The translations under genes and the position numbers were made by a program. 64,000 nt of DNA from an uncultured Eubacterium sp. (GTDB lineage: Bacteria; Bacillota; Clostridia; Lachnospirales; Lachnospiraceae). Location of the stretch: positions 1-64,000 of the forward strand of contig CAJTXO010000003.1 in NCBI GenBank assembly GCA_910583555.1, given 5' to 3'. Positions 7,737 through 16,001 of this stretch are shown here, in pieces. Below the pieces are notes generated by a model that saw only the letters and a list, made by a program, of their open reading frames with translations, did not search any database and was not told the DNA's origin. Numbering within the stretch: the first letter of the stretch is position 1; each line of letters begins with the position of its first letter.

Positions 7737-9401
7737 TTACCCGATCAGCACCTCTTTTCCACGGAACGCAAATCCGTACTTGCGGATGCGTTCCGTTTTT
7801 ATTCCCTGTGCAAGTAACGTCTGTTCGTATTTCTTTTCTTCGATCTGATCTAATGCGGCCTGCACGGTATCTTCCAGTGACGATTCCTCTTGTGGATCAT
7901 GGACCTTGAATTCCAATATGATTCCGGCGTCATCCGATTCAATCGGATTTAACAGTACATCATAGCGCCCAAATCCGCTCTCACGGTTTGATGTCACCTC
8001 GTAGCGGCCCGCCAGGTTCACAAGCAGTCCCAATACAAAACCGTGGTAAAATTTTTCTGGCATCGTAGATTCAGATGGGTGTGTTCCGCCGTCAAATGAG
8101 CTGATCATATGGAACAGCACCCGGTTCATATAGGCATTCATTTCTTTTAGGTTTCCTTTTAAAAGAGCCTTTATGAAATCGTTATAGTCCGCGCTGTCTT
8201 TTCGGAACCAGGTCTTTACCATTTTATAGAATGTTTTTTTAACTTCAAAATTCGTTAGTTCCAGTTCATATACCTCATCCACGATGTTTTTTGTTTTCAG
8301 GTATCCGCTGGTAAGCAGAAGACTCCAGATGGAATTTTCATCTAGATCCAATTGGGAAAAAATGATTTCTTCATCGATCTCACTTTTTATGGAATTTCCC
8401 TGCAGGAGACTTTCGAACTGCATTTTGATGTCACGGCTTCCCTCCTGGATCAGGCGGCTGATTAACCCATTGGAACTCGTGTTGGCCCAGTAGGGTTTCA
8501 GACGTCCCTCATCAAGGAAATTGATGATCGACCAGGGATTATAGATGTCCTGTAAATTTCCGATCGTGAAACCATCGTACCAGTATTTAACCTCATCTTT
8601 GTTTGTCAGACCGAACTCGTCCATAGCAGAGAATACTTCCTGTTCCGTAAATCCAAAACAGGACGAATAATTGTTAGAAGTCATAGTGATCACTTTCAGA
8701 TTGTTTAAATCTGAAAATAGAGACTCTTTACTGACCCTTGTAATTCCTGTCATCAGGGCCCGCTCCAAATAGGGATTTGTTTTAAAGGTATTGTTAAATA
8801 AGTTTCTTGTAAATGAAACGATTTTCTCCCAGTACCCTCCCATATATGCCTCCTGAAGCGGTGTATCATATTCATCCAAAAGGATGATTACCTTCTTTTC
8901 ATAATAACGGCACAGATAATCCGATAACCAATGGAGCGCCATCGGTACAGACTCTGGTTCCATATGATCGGCCATCTGCTTATAGATTATTTTTTCTCCA
9001 TCTGTCAGAACATTCGACTCCAAAAGATAATAATTTTTTATATACAGAGTCTGTATAATCTCACAAAATCGGCGGACAGCCAAGGAGTAATCAGTCTCCT
9101 TGATTCCGGCGAACGATAGAAATATTACAGGATAAGTTCCCTGTAGTTCCCTGTATTTTTCCTCTTTCCAAATATCCAGACCATGAAAAATTTCATCCTG
9201 CTTGTTATATTTCACGCTGAAAAACTGTTCCAGCATACTCATGTTCAGTGTTTTGCCAAAGCGCCTTGGTCGGGTGATCAGAGTGACTTTATCCTCATTT
9301 TCCCACCATTCTTTTATAAAAAATGTTTTATCAATATAAAAACAATGTTTCCTGATTAGTTCTTCAAAGTCCTGCGCACCGATTGAAACTGTCCTTGCCA
9401 T
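7737..9401 (-). CDS. AAA-ATPase-like protein with C-terminal PD-(D/E)XK nuclease domain
   Basis: Member of the large family pairing an AAA-ATPase-like domain with a DUF1703-type nuclease fold; function unknown, often amplified in gut anaerobes. The start at 9401 (MARTVSIGAQDFEELI) has a GGAGGT site at 9408-9413; an upstream in-frame ATG lacks one. The 554-residue protein shows FYIDKTFFIKEWW, Walker A-like TRPRRFGKTLNMSML, Walker B-like VIILLDEYDTPLQEAY, the conserved KYWYDGFTIG and YNPWSIINFL motifs, and near the C-terminus FGRYDVLLNP and GIILEFKVHD, the D...ExK nuclease pattern. Its promoter-side neighbour is a 5'-truncated gene, so it may have arrived by insertion. Confidence 0.85.
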   Translation of the reverse strand: MARTVSIGAQDFEELIRKHCFYIDKTFFIKEWWENEDKVTLITRPRRFGKTLNMSMLEQFFSVKYNKQDEIFHGLDIWKEEKYRELQGTYPVIFLSFAGIKETDYSLAVRRFCEIIQTLYIKNYYLLESNVLTDGEKIIYKQMADHMEPESVPMALHWLSDYLCRYYEKKVIILLDEYDTPLQEAYMGGYWEKIVSFTRNLFNNTFKTNPYLERALMTGITRVSKESLFSDLNNLKVITMTSNNYSSCFGFTEQEVFSAMDEFGLTNKDEVKYWYDGFTIGNLQDIYNPWSIINFLDEGRLKPYWANTSSNGLISRLIQEGSRDIKMQFESLLQGNSIKSEIDEEIIFSQLDLDENSIWSLLLTSGYLKTKNIVDEVYELELTNFEVKKTFYKMVKTWFRKDSADYNDFIKALLKGNLKEMNAYMNRVLFHMISSFDGGTHPSESTMPEKFYHGFVLGLLVNLAGRYEVTSNRESGFGRYDVLLNPIESDDAGIILEFKVHDPQEESSLEDTVQAALDQIEEKKYEQTLLAQGIKTERIRKYGFAFRGKEVLIG

Positions 9402-9510
9402 TCCTACACCTCCATGAACCGTTATATTGTTTGCCCTTGCAAGTTTACCACAAACTATATTATACACTATAAAGTTGTTAATGGCAACCCGAAAATAACA
9501 TTTAGATGCG

Positions 9511-11763
9511 TTGGAAGGTGCGGATATTTATATGATCGGATATCACCCGGATTATGATATACAGAAGATCGAGTCGGACAGCGATACGATCCGGTTGACG
9601 ACAGACGCCGATGGCAAATATAGTTCGGATAATAAGGTGGTGACGGGAAATTATTATCTCTTAGCGAAAAAAGACGGTTATATGCCGGTCGGCCAGCAGA
9701 TCATCATAACGAGTACTTATGGCGATACCTATACAAATGAAGAGATCATATTGATCCCATCTGACTGGGAGGGAAAAACAGGTAATGTGACAGGAAAGAT
9801 TCTTGATAGTGTGCAAAAGGATCTTGCAATCTCCGGTATTGATGTCCTGGTTCGCAAAGGGAAAGGGTCTTTCGATGCTAAGGTTCCGGTTGTGGTGGAA
9901 ACGCAGACGAATGAGCAGGGGATTTATCTGGTCAATGATCTGCCTGCGGGTTATTACACGATCGAGTTGAGAGATAAAAGAACTCTTCCTGAAGGGGAAG
10001 AAAACTACGTTCCAACCTGGATCAATGTACTGATCCGGCCGGGCGAAACTGCGATAGAAGGCGCGGTCATGAGTAGAACGCTGAACGAGGGCCAGCTTCG
10101 CTTTGTTTTGAGCTGGGGATCAGAAGACAGCGGGGCGGCTGCGGATTTGGACGCCCATTTGAGAGGGCCGGGAAGTTATGGAGAACGATTCCATACGTAT
10201 TTTAGCAATAAATCGTATAACACGGGGGAGTCCCACTCTGATCTGGATGTGGATGACATGGATTATGAGGGCCCTGAAACGACTACGATATACCAGCGCG
10301 TTCCAGGCGTGTATAGTTATTATGTACACAGTTATACAAACCGTTTTGACGCAGCTTCCTCCAAGCTGTCGGAGTCATCTGTAAAAGTAGAAGTGTATGA
10401 TGGCAATTACAAGCAGAACACCTATTATATACCGAAACAGGCGGGGAATGTATGGCATGTCTTTGACTATGACAGCAATACGAAAACGTTTAAGACGATC
10501 AATACGGTGTATGATGAGAGAAACGAATGGAATGTGGGAAATACGATCGAGGAGTATAAGCAGGGGATTTCTCTTGATCTGGAAGCAATACAAAAGTATT
10601 ACGAGACGTTAGAAGAAGGAACAGGGGAAGATATTCCTGAGAAAACAGCGGCCTACCAGAAACGGCTGGATGCGCTTACGGACACACAGGAGAGAGAGAC
10701 AGCAAAACTGTATTATGAAGTATATGATTACCGTGATGAATTATATTATGAATGTTATCTTTCCTGTTACACAGAAGGCGTTTATACGAGTAGTTATGAT
10801 TGGGCGGAAGGTAAGCTGACAGTTGAACTGAATGATGAGGACTGTGAGTTGACGACAGATGTGATCAGCGGGTGGACCGGAGCGCAGCTGACGTCGGTTA
10901 CCCCGACAGAAAGTGACGCATGGAAGGCGTTCCGAGTTGTGGCAGAGAGCGGCCATACGCGAATCGTCCATGTGTATAAGAACTTTAATTTTGATTACAT
11001 ACAATTAAAGGAAGCGATGGTCGGTGAGGAAAATCTGCGTTGGAGTCAGGAAAGTTATTATTCGGAAGATGACGGGCAGTATTATTCATGTCTGTATATG
11101 TATTCCGATCAGGGAACGGAGTTTGATCTAAAGGATATCGCATTTACTTTTTCTTCGAAGTCCGTGACAGTGGATTGTGATTCTCATAAAGTGGGGGGCG
11201 AGTACACGGTGACGATCCACACAGGAGAGAAGGAGAAAACATGGGTGATACGCAAGAAGCAGCTTCCACAGATCGATGACGGGGACAACAAGATTTATAA
11301 AATGGTATTGTCAGGTGGTTCCTCTCTCTATGTGTATGCGGACAAAAAGATGTTCAGCGACGAGTGTACGATAACCTTAAATGGTCAGAAATGTGAGATG
11401 TACAGACAGAAGTCAGAACCTCATTATTCACAATACAGTGTGAGTGTTCCGGATGGATCGTCTTACTATGTATACTGCTATCCGATCGATTACGCGTGCA
11501 GTCTGACGGATGTATCTTTTTCGCCGTATGTCACAGTGGAGATGAAGCAGGCAGAACAATCAATCTTAGTAACGGTGGGTTCTCCGGGGGTTACGCCGGA
11601 GGAACTGGCGTTGAGCTGGTCTAATACAAATGCGCCTGTAGGCGCCGTCACAAAATACGAGCCAGTGAGCGGAGAAGAGCATGTCGGTGAGATCAAGGTA
11701 ACGATAGATGGCGTCACAGATTATGAAAAAATATACAAAGTATATTTTAAACCTTATGAATAA
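9511..11763 (+). CDS. Large surface-type protein, apparently 5'-truncated
   Basis: A 750-residue open frame with no signal peptide and no ribosome site at its TTG start; the frame is closed by a stop only at 9496. The first residues, LEGADIYMIG...TDADGKYSSD...GNYYLLAKKDGY, match the middle of a carboxypeptidase-regulatory-like (prealbumin) domain, whose first strand should lie just upstream. A second such domain follows at about 85-180. Residues about 190-310 resemble a YfaP/DUF2135-like domain (LSWGSEDSGAAADLDAHLRGPGSYG, DMDYEGPETTTIYQRVPGVYSYYVHSY). The rest is beta-rich and unrecognised. ATG 9532 is a possible internal start. I infer loss of the N-terminus, so this may be a pseudogene; function was probably extracellular. 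Confidence 0.6.
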   Translation: MEGADIYMIGYHPDYDIQKIESDSDTIRLTTDADGKYSSDNKVVTGNYYLLAKKDGYMPVGQQIIITSTYGDTYTNEEIILIPSDWEGKTGNVTGKILDSVQKDLAISGIDVLVRKGKGSFDAKVPVVVETQTNEQGIYLVNDLPAGYYTIELRDKRTLPEGEENYVPTWINVLIRPGETAIEGAVMSRTLNEGQLRFVLSWGSEDSGAAADLDAHLRGPGSYGERFHTYFSNKSYNTGESHSDLDVDDMDYEGPETTTIYQRVPGVYSYYVHSYTNRFDAASSKLSESSVKVEVYDGNYKQNTYYIPKQAGNVWHVFDYDSNTKTFKTINTVYDERNEWNVGNTIEEYKQGISLDLEAIQKYYETLEEGTGEDIPEKTAAYQKRLDALTDTQERETAKLYYEVYDYRDELYYECYLSCYTEGVYTSSYDWAEGKLTVELNDEDCELTTDVISGWTGAQLTSVTPTESDAWKAFRVVAESGHTRIVHVYKNFNFDYIQLKEAMVGEENLRWSQESYYSEDDGQYYSCLYMYSDQGTEFDLKDIAFTFSSKSVTVDCDSHKVGGEYTVTIHTGEKEKTWVIRKKQLPQIDDGDNKIYKMVLSGGSSLYVYADKKMFSDECTITLNGQKCEMYRQKSEPHYSQYSVSVPDGSSYYVYCYPIDYACSLTDVSFSPYVTVEMKQAEQSILVTVGSPGVTPEELALSWSNTNAPVGAVTKYEPVSGEEHVGEIKVTIDGVTDYEKIYKVYFKPYE

Positions 11764-11794
11764 ATATACACGCATGATCGGGTGAGTGCTAAAG

Positions 11795-11835
11795 CTGCCG
11801 TGCGGACAGATATAGTGTCCTGCGCGGCAGTTTTT
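11795..11835 (+). terminator. Rho-independent terminator
   Basis: CTGCCGTGCGGACA pairs with TGTCCTGCGCGGCAG across a short loop and is followed by TTTTT (11831-11835). It closes the transcript of the surface protein gene. Confidence 0.85.
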
Positions 11836-11883
11836 CACGCCGGTTGTTATCGTATCGGAACGCGCGTGCCTTTTGCGCATCCA

Positions 11884-11907
11884 GAGTGAAAAATTTATTT
11901 TTCACTC
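11884..11907. promoter_or_regulatory. Perfect 11-bp inverted repeat just upstream of a promoter
   Basis: GAGTGAAAAAT and ATTTTTCACTC flank a 2-base centre, ending 7 bases before the -35 element of the HD-GYP regulator. It is either an operator for a dimeric regulator or a weak hairpin of the preceding transcript. Confidence 0.5.
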
Positions 11908-11914
11908 TTCACCC

Positions 11915-11943
11915 TTGAACAATATCGCATGTTGGTTTATAAT
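11915..11943 (+). promoter_or_regulatory. Sigma-A type promoter of the signalling cluster
   Basis: TTGAAC (11915-11920), a 17-bp spacer and a perfect TATAAT (11938-11943) lie 37 bases upstream of the HD-GYP response regulator start. Confidence 0.75.
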
Positions 11944-11980
11944 CGAATTACGTAGATCTTGGCGCGCAAGGAGTAAGTAG

Positions 11981-13048
11981 ATGAAAAATATTATATTAGT
12001 AGTGGACGACGATAAGACAAACCTGACACTTGCACAAAAAATTTTATTGTCACAATTCCGTATTGCTGCCACGAATTCCGGGAAGGCGGCTTTGAAGTAT
12101 CTGGAACATAACCATCCGGACCTGATCCTTTTGGACATCAATATGCCGGAGATGGATGGTTTTGAAGTGATGGAACAAATTCGCGGTGACAAGCGAACGG
12201 CGGATATTCCTATCATATTCCTGACAGCGGATGATAAAGCGGATACCGAGATCAAATGTTTTCAGATGGGGGCGATGGATTTTGTCCGCAAGCCGTTTAT
12301 ACCGGATGTTCTGATGAGCAGGGTCAGCAAGACGATCGAGCTGGAGCAGTACCGGAACAATCTGGAGAAGATGGTGGAGGAGCAGGCGGATAAGATCACG
12401 GAAAGTACCAGGCGGATCAGCGCGATCCAGGATTCAGTCATTGTCGGCATGGCAAATCTGATCGAGAGCCGGGACGGGAGTACGGGGAAGCATGTGAAGA
12501 ACACACAGATCTATGTGAAGATGATCGCGGATGAGTTACATAAGCGCGGGTTGTTTCCCGGCGAACTGACGGAAGAATTTATAGAAAATATCCGCAAGGC
12601 GGCGCCGCTCCATGATGTGGGGAAAATCAAAGTTCCCGATGCCGTGCTGCAAAAACCCGGGAAACTGACGGTGGAAGAATTTGAGACGATGAAGACGCAT
12701 ACTGTCCAGAGCCGCAAGATCATTGATACGATCATCGGCGATGTCGAGGACGGAGAGTATGTAAAAGTGGTGGGGGATATCGCGATGTACCATCATGAAC
12801 GATGGGATGGAACAGGGTATCCGACGGGGCTCGCGGGAGAGGATATCCCGCTGGCGGCACGGATCATGGCTGTGGCGGATGTGTTTGACGCCCTTTATGA
12901 GGAGAGGGTATATAAGCCGCCGATCCGGCCGATCGAGAGGATCCTGCAGATCATGATGGAGGGCAGGGGGACACAGTTTGATCCGGCCATCATCGATGTT
13001 TTTATGGAAATGGTGCCTAAAATTAAAGAGATGCTGAACATATCCTGA
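11981..13048 (+). CDS. Response regulator with HD-GYP output domain
   Basis: Probable phosphorelay-controlled cyclic-di-GMP phosphodiesterase. The ATG at 11981 follows AAGGAG. Residues 1-120 are a CheY-like receiver with the acidic cluster VVDDD and phospho-acceptor D52 (LLDINMPEMDG), T in FLTADD and K in RKPF. A coiled linker (about 125-160) leads to an HD-GYP domain with KHVKN, H211-D212 (PLHDVGKIKVPD) and the intact HHERWDGTGYPTG motif, followed by AVADVFDALY. All metal-binding positions appear present. It is followed after 21 bases by a hybrid histidine kinase, so the three genes form a likely operon and share one phosphorelay. Confidence 0.92.
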   Translation: MKNIILVVDDDKTNLTLAQKILLSQFRIAATNSGKAALKYLEHNHPDLILLDINMPEMDGFEVMEQIRGDKRTADIPIIFLTADDKADTEIKCFQMGAMDFVRKPFIPDVLMSRVSKTIELEQYRNNLEKMVEEQADKITESTRRISAIQDSVIVGMANLIESRDGSTGKHVKNTQIYVKMIADELHKRGLFPGELTEEFIENIRKAAPLHDVGKIKVPDAVLQKPGKLTVEEFETMKTHTVQSRKIIDTIIGDVEDGEYVKVVGDIAMYHHERWDGTGYPTGLAGEDIPLAARIMAVADVFDALYEERVYKPPIRPIERILQIMMEGRGTQFDPAIIDVFMEMVPKIKEMLNIS

Positions 13049-13069
13049 AGAAAGGGGCGGTAGAACACT

Positions 13070-15994
13070 GTGGAAGACAGAAATTATAATGACGAAAAAG
13101 TTCTGAAAATGCTGGAACGGGCGGTGCTGGTCATTTTTACCGCCTATTCTGTTGTCTTATTCGTTGTTTCCTGTTTGCTCGGGTGGAGCGTTTATGTGCG
13201 GGAATTGATTGCCCTGTCGCTTATCGTGATCTGGGCGGCTTGCATCAAGCGGTTTAAAACATACGACGACCGTGCGCTGCTGATTTCCGTGCTGTCCTGG
13301 ATGAATTTCGTGATCTATGCGCTCCAAACCGATAATTTCATATCGATCATTCCTGTCATGGCGGGACTCATCATTTTACTCAGTATATTTTGCGCGCCCC
13401 GCATCGTCTATCTGGGGATGTTCGTTTCGAATGGCCTGTTTCTGTATCACGGACTGCTGGCCAGGACGATCCCGCTCGACAACGCGGATGATGTGTTTAG
13501 CTTTGTCCTGCATGTGCTGGCGGTGTATACCGCGTCTTTTACCGCGTGGATGACAATACGGATCCGCATGCAGATCAGCGAAAAATTATATGAAAACATC
13601 GGCAGGCTGGAACGTGCCGAGCAGAGCAAAGACGATTTTATGGTAAATATTTCCCATGAGATCCGCACGCCGATCAATGCGGTATGCGGTATGAGTGAGG
13701 CGATCCTTCAGGAGGACATCCCGATCAGTGTGAGAAAAGACGTGATCGATATCCAGACAGCGGGGCGGAATCTTTTGTCCACGGTCAGCAACATTCTGGA
13801 TTATTCCGAGCTGGAGAGCGGGGATCTGGAACTGGCGGAGGAAAGTTATAACATCACATCGACGATAACCGATATTATCAATATGGCGCTGACATTAGAA
13901 AATGGAAAGAAACTGGAACTGGTCGTGGACTGTGACGCGGATCTGCCGAGTAATCTCGTAGGGGACGAGCAGAAGATCCGGCGTATTGTCATGAACCTGC
14001 TGGAAAACGCGATCAAATTTACGAAAGAGGGCGGCATTGTCCTTCAGATCTCGGGCCGGAAAGAAGAGTACGGGATCAATCTGGTCGTCAGCGTGAAAGA
14101 TTCAGGCATCGGCATCAAACCGTCCGATCTGGAGCACGTATTTACGAGGTTCCAACAGGTGGACTCCAAGCGGAACAGGGAGGAAGGCGGTTCGGGCATC
14201 GGCCTTGCGATCACGAAAGCACTTGTCCTGAAAATGGGCGGATTTATCACCGTGACGAGCGAGCCTGGTGTCGGGAGCGAATTCCGCTTTACGATCCCGC
14301 AGAAAGTACTCGATGATACGCCGATCGTGTCGATAAAAAATAAGCAGCAGGTGTTCGCGGCATGTTATATCAATATGAGTAAATATAATTACACGGTTGT
14401 GAGAGAGGGCTACGAAAGCTGCATGGTCCATGTCGCGGAGCAGTTCGGCATCATGTTCCGCGTGTGCAGGAGCCTGTCTGAACTGAAACGGCGGCTGGAG
14501 CGTGAAAAGTACACCCACATATTTATCAGTTGGGAAGAGTACTGTGAAGACAAGACCTTTTTCGAAAAATTGGCGCAGACACTCAGCGTCGTACTGATAC
14601 TGGATTACGGCCAGGAAGTGCGGGCGGGGAGCAATATGCTGCGCATTTACAAGCCGTTTACCGTGCTGTCCATCGCGGCGGTGTTCAATGGAAGGAAAGT
14701 GATCCAGAGGGATGAACAGCATGTGGACCTCCGCCACCGATTTATCGCGCCGGACGCGAAAGTGCTCGTCGTGGACGACAACGCCATGAACTTAAAAGTC
14801 ATGGCGCGGCTTCTTCTGCCATACCAGATTCGGGTGACGATGGCCGGAAGCGGCTGGGAGGCGCTGGAAAAACTGGATTCGATGGAATTTGACTGTGTAT
14901 TTCTGGACCATATGATGCCGGAAATGGACGGAGTGGAGACGTTACATAAAATACGGCAGAAACCGGGGTCGTATTTTCAGTCGCTCTCGATCATCGCCTT
15001 TACGGCGAATGCGATCGGGGGCGCCAGGGAAATGTTTCTGGCGGAAGGGTTTGACGACTTTATCGCCAAACCGATCGAACTCAGTGTACTTGAACGTATG
15101 CTGCGCCGTTATATCCCGGTACAGAAACAGATCAGGCTGGAAGATCTGCCGGAAGAAGAACAGGCCGTAGAGGCGGCACCGCAGCAGGTTGTTGCCGCGG
15201 AAGAAAGGGAAGGCAGTGATTCAGCGGAAGCGGTCGCGGATGGGAACACGGCGGCGCCGGAAGGAAAAGCTGTCGCGCAGGAAGAACGCGGGGCGGAACA
15301 GGAGAATAAGGAGCAGCAGCTGGCGGAACTGACCGCGGCTGGTATCAATATCGAGCAGGGGAGGGCCTTCTGCGGCGATGAAGAGGGATTCCGCGAGATC
15401 ACGGCGCTGTACCATGCGGAAGGGCCGAAGAGAAAATATTCGCTGCAGCATTTTTTTGAAGAAGAGGACTGGAAAAATTATGTTATAGCCGTGCACGCGT
15501 TGAAGAGTAATTCCAAAGGGATCGGGGCGGACAAAGTAGCGGCGCTCGCGCTGAATCTGGAAATGGCGGGGAAGGAAGACCATATCGACTATATTCTGGA
15601 GCATCATGAGGAACTGCTGGAAATGCACGATGCCCTGTTGGGCGTCATCGGCGGGAACGCCTTTATCTATCCGGAAGGGACGGGGGAAGGCGGAGAGTCA
15701 TCTGCCGGCCGGTCAGAACATGAAGCAGATCAGAAAGCCGGCCAGGAAGGCGGATCCGTGTCGATGCCATTTGACCAGCTGCTCTCACAGTTGGAAGAAC
15801 ATCTGGAAGGTTTTGAGAGTGAGGGAATGGAAGAACTTCTCGATGCCCTGCAGAAAAGCGAACCGCCACAGGCTTTCGCGCAGGAGGTTTCGCCTGCGGA
15901 ACTGGCACAGCAGATACGGGAAAAAGTAGATGATTTTGATTTCCTGGGAGCGGCGAACATACTCAGCTCATGGAAAGATGCGCGGAAAGGTTAG
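13070..15994 (+). CDS. Hybrid sensor histidine kinase with receiver and Hpt domains
   Basis: Membrane-bound phosphorelay kinase. The GTG at 13070 follows an AAAGGGGCGG site. Residues 15-165 contain about five or six membrane segments, with no large outside sensor domain. HisKA carries H196 (NISHEIRTPINAVCGMSE), the HATPase domain has N (NLLENAIKFT), DSGIGI and GGSGIGLAITK. A poorly conserved segment (about 430-550) may be a degenerate receiver. A true receiver follows with D613 (FLDHMMPEMDG) and K in AKPIEL. An Ala/Glu-rich linker (about 690-755) leads to an Hpt domain with H809 (VIAVHALKSNSKGIG). The C-terminal tail is acidic and unassigned. The Hpt could pass phosphate to the HD-GYP regulator upstream. 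Confidence 0.92.
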   Translation: MEDRNYNDEKVLKMLERAVLVIFTAYSVVLFVVSCLLGWSVYVRELIALSLIVIWAACIKRFKTYDDRALLISVLSWMNFVIYALQTDNFISIIPVMAGLIILLSIFCAPRIVYLGMFVSNGLFLYHGLLARTIPLDNADDVFSFVLHVLAVYTASFTAWMTIRIRMQISEKLYENIGRLERAEQSKDDFMVNISHEIRTPINAVCGMSEAILQEDIPISVRKDVIDIQTAGRNLLSTVSNILDYSELESGDLELAEESYNITSTITDIINMALTLENGKKLELVVDCDADLPSNLVGDEQKIRRIVMNLLENAIKFTKEGGIVLQISGRKEEYGINLVVSVKDSGIGIKPSDLEHVFTRFQQVDSKRNREEGGSGIGLAITKALVLKMGGFITVTSEPGVGSEFRFTIPQKVLDDTPIVSIKNKQQVFAACYINMSKYNYTVVREGYESCMVHVAEQFGIMFRVCRSLSELKRRLEREKYTHIFISWEEYCEDKTFFEKLAQTLSVVLILDYGQEVRAGSNMLRIYKPFTVLSIAAVFNGRKVIQRDEQHVDLRHRFIAPDAKVLVVDDNAMNLKVMARLLLPYQIRVTMAGSGWEALEKLDSMEFDCVFLDHMMPEMDGVETLHKIRQKPGSYFQSLSIIAFTANAIGGAREMFLAEGFDDFIAKPIELSVLERMLRRYIPVQKQIRLEDLPEEEQAVEAAPQQVVAAEEREGSDSAEAVADGNTAAPEGKAVAQEERGAEQENKEQQLAELTAAGINIEQGRAFCGDEEGFREITALYHAEGPKRKYSLQHFFEEEDWKNYVIAVHALKSNSKGIGADKVAALALNLEMAGKEDHIDYILEHHEELLEMHDALLGVIGGNAFIYPEGTGEGGESSAGRSEHEADQKAGQEGGSVSMPFDQLLSQLEEHLEGFESEGMEELLDALQKSEPPQAFAQEVSPAELAQQIREKVDDFDFLGAANILSSWKDARKG

Positions 15995-16001
15995 GTGCCG
16001 T

